The position numbers were made by a program, and so were the translations under genes. 6,894 nt of DNA. Origin: an uncultured Odoribacter sp. GTDB taxonomy: Bacteria > Bacteroidota > Bacteroidia > Bacteroidales > Marinifilaceae. Of this stretch, positions 5,372-6,894 are shown piece after piece. Where the stretch lies: positions 1-6,894 of the forward strand of contig URJC01000132.1 of the NCBI GenBank assembly GCA_900548135.1, in the 5' to 3' direction. Below the pieces are notes generated by a model, which was not told the origin of the DNA, did no database searches, and worked only from the letters and a program-made list of their open reading frames with translations. The first letter of the stretch is position 1, and each line of letters starts with the position of its first letter.

Positions 5372-6586
5372 TTATGCTCTTAATTTCTGAGCCTGTACTC
5401 TACTTAGCTTTTCTTCTGCATAAGCTTTATTAATAGTAATTGCTTTTTTGTTTTGCGAAGGTACTTCAAACATCATATCAGTCATAATTGCTTCGCAAAT
5501 TGACCGAAGACCTCGTGCTCCCAGACGAAATTCAATGGCTTTGTCAACAATATATTCGTATACTTCTTCATCGAATTTAAGGGTGATACCGTCCAATTCA
5601 AAAAGTTTAATGTATTGCCGGATAATGGCATTCTTCGGTTCGGTCAATATATTACGCAGGGCCTGACGATCCAGGGGTTCCAGATAAGTGAGCACTGGAA
5701 GGCGGCCGATAATCTCAGGAATAAGCCCGAAAGATTTCAGGTCTTGAGGAGCAATATATTGCAGGAAATTTTCCCGGTCGATTTTTTCTGTTGCCTGACT
5801 GGCATTGAAACCGACAACCATTGAATTCATCCGGGCAGCAATCTTTTTCTCAATACCGTCAAAAGCACCTCCGCAAATGAAAAGAATATTTTTGGTGTTT
5901 ACTGGTATCATTTTTTGGTCGGGATGTTTACGTCCCCCTTGTGGTGGAACATTGACGATAGAACCTTCCAAAAGTTTTAATAATCCTTGTTGTACCCCTT
6001 CGCCGCTGACGTCGCGCGTGATAGAAGGGTTATCACCTTTACGGGCAATTTTATCCAGTTCATCTATAAAAACAATTCCCTTTTCTGCGGCTTCGACGTC
6101 ATAGTCGGCAGCCTGTAACAGACGTGTCAGAATGGACTCAATATCTTCCCCGACATATCCAGCTTCTGTAAGTACAGTTGCATCAACAATGGTGAACGGC
6201 ACATGTAGCATTTTAGCAATCGTACGGGCCAGTAAAGTTTTCCCCGTACCTGTGCGCCCTACCATGACAATGTTAGATTTTTCGATTTCAACTTCGTCCT
6301 TACCGCTTTTATGAAGAAGCCGCTTGTAGTGATTGTAAACGGCCACAGCCAGGTGTTTTTTTGCTTCATCCTGCCCTATTACGTACAGATCCAGGAAAGC
6401 TTTTATTTCTTTTGGTTTTTTTATTTCAATCTGATTCAAGTCCAATGTTGATTTGCTATGCATTTCTTCCTGAACGATATCATAAGCCTGTGAAGCACAC
6501 TCATCACAGATAAAACCATCAGTACCGGCAATTAATAAATTTACTTCGTTGCGGGTTCTTCCGCAAAATGAACATTTATCTTGCAT
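5372..6586 (-). CDS. clpX: ATP-dependent Clp protease ATPase subunit ClpX
   Basis: ClpX is a hexameric AAA+ unfoldase that recognises tagged substrates and threads them into ClpP. This 404-residue protein is complete. It has an N-terminal zinc-binding domain (C5, C8, C27, C30), Walker A GRTGTGKT (110-117), pore loop GYVG (143-146), Walker B IVFIDE (171-176), the RKH loop (219-221), sensor 1 around NILFICGG (233-240), a VGF tripeptide (258-260) in the position of the ClpP-docking IGF loop, the arginine in IGRLP (R295) and sensor 2 GARGLR (356-361). All key residues are present. ATG 6586 sits just ahead of the zinc finger, as expected. It follows clpP by 21 bp and is probably co-transcribed; no terminator or good Shine-Dalgarno lies between them. 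Confidence 0.98.
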   Translation of the reverse strand: MQDKCSFCGRTRNEVNLLIAGTDGFICDECASQAYDIVQEEMHSKSTLDLNQIEIKKPKEIKAFLDLYVIGQDEAKKHLAVAVYNHYKRLLHKSGKDEVEIEKSNIVMVGRTGTGKTLLARTIAKMLHVPFTIVDATVLTEAGYVGEDIESILTRLLQAADYDVEAAEKGIVFIDELDKIARKGDNPSITRDVSGEGVQQGLLKLLEGSIVNVPPQGGRKHPDQKMIPVNTKNILFICGGAFDGIEKKIAARMNSMVVGFNASQATEKIDRENFLQYIAPQDLKSFGLIPEIIGRLPVLTYLEPLDRQALRNILTEPKNAIIRQYIKLFELDGITLKFDEEVYEYIVDKAIEFRLGARGLRSICEAIMTDMMFEVPSQNKKAITINKAYAEEKLSRVQAQKLRA

Positions 6587-6607
6587 TGTTACTTTTAAAA
6601 TTGATCC

Positions 6608-6894
6608 CTATTTTTTCTCTCTTGTCAGTATATTATCGATCATACCATATTCCTTTGCTTCCTCCGCTGTCATCCAATAATCCCGGTCAGAATCCTTTTC
6701 AACTTTTTTGAACGGTTGTCCGGAATGATCAGCAATGATCGTATAAAGTTCTTTTTTCAGTTTCTGTACTTCTCTGGAAGTGATTTCAATGTCTGAAGCC
6801 TGACCTTGTACTCCGCTCATGGGTTGGTGGATCATAATCCGCGAATGTTTCAGGGCAGAACGTTTTCCTTGGGTTCCGGCACACATCAGTACGG
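6608..6894 (-). CDS. clpP: ATP-dependent Clp protease proteolytic subunit ClpP, C-terminal part
   Basis: This is the 3' half of the gene for the tetradecameric serine protease chamber. The frame is open to the right edge and reads V-L-M-C-A-G-T-Q-G-K-R at the window end, so the internal ATG at 6886 is not the start. The catalytic histidine lies in IMIHQPMSG, the block GQASDIEITSREVQKLKKEL follows, and the catalytic aspartate lies in KDSDRDYW. The C-terminus, EYGMIDNILTREKK, ends in TAG at 6608-6610. The nucleophilic serine and the N-terminal axial loops lie beyond the window. It is upstream of clpX by 21 bp in the usual clpP-clpX order. Confidence 0.96.
   Translation of the reverse strand, partial: VLMCAGTQGKRSALKHSRIMIHQPMSGVQGQASDIEITSREVQKLKKELYTIIADHSGQPFKKVEKDSDRDYWMTAEEAKEYGMIDNILTREKK

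Noticed and set aside
5448..6314. Several plus-strand frames across the clpX region
   Set aside because: All are antisense to an intact, fully recognisable clpX; none resembles a known protein.
1..6894. CRISPR array, IS element, prophage, defence island or biosynthetic cluster
   Set aside because: No spaced direct repeats, transposase, integrase or att-like duplication was seen. The tRNA cluster is intact and has no integrase or partial tRNA copy beside it.

Overview
The window looks like a chromosomal housekeeping segment from a member of the Bacteroidota, order Bacteroidales. The protein sequences are of Bacteroidales type, the DNA is moderately AT-rich, Shine-Dalgarno sequences are weak or absent, and at least one promoter fits the Bacteroides -33/-7 pattern (TTG, then TAnnTTTG). 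The proteins remind me of Odoribacter or a close relative, but that genus-level guess rests on memory only.

Layout from left to right. A large polytopic DUF2723 (GT117/TMEM260-like) membrane protein runs leftward and off the window (1-1877). A gene-free spacer of about 250 bp holds the divergent promoter region. A rightward tRNA cluster follows, Gln(UUG)-Leu(CAG)-Leu(GAG), at 2130-2400, closed by a clear hairpin terminator. A leftward two-gene unit encodes a NUDIX hydrolase and an APH/AmgK-like small-molecule kinase (2466-4078), and it meets the tRNA unit head-on at that terminator. A short spacer with back-to-back candidate -7 boxes separates it from the rightward pyrE (4119-4730) and a small SRPBCC (START-like) protein (4839-5321), with a long hairpin between those two. 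The right edge is the leftward clpP-clpX pair (clpX 5372-6586, clpP partial from 6608). clpX converges on the SRPBCC gene across a perfect 13-bp hairpin.

How the genes work together: ClpP and ClpX form the ATP-dependent protease, with ClpX unfolding substrates for the ClpP chamber. PyrE makes OMP in de novo pyrimidine synthesis. The NUDIX enzyme and kinase, separated by 8 bp, probably share a transcript and act on small nucleotides or sugars. The DUF2723 protein probably works on the cell envelope as a GT-C glycosyltransferase.

The most unusual observation is in pyrE. The PRPP-binding signature, normally a hydrophobic strand with an acidic pair just before S-T-G-G-S-S, is missing its strand end and both acidic residues. 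This looks like an in-frame deletion of about six codons at 4478/4479 in an otherwise excellent OPRTase. It predicts a catalytically dead or badly impaired enzyme, unless it is a sequence error. No CRISPR array, IS element, phage or obvious defence system is visible.
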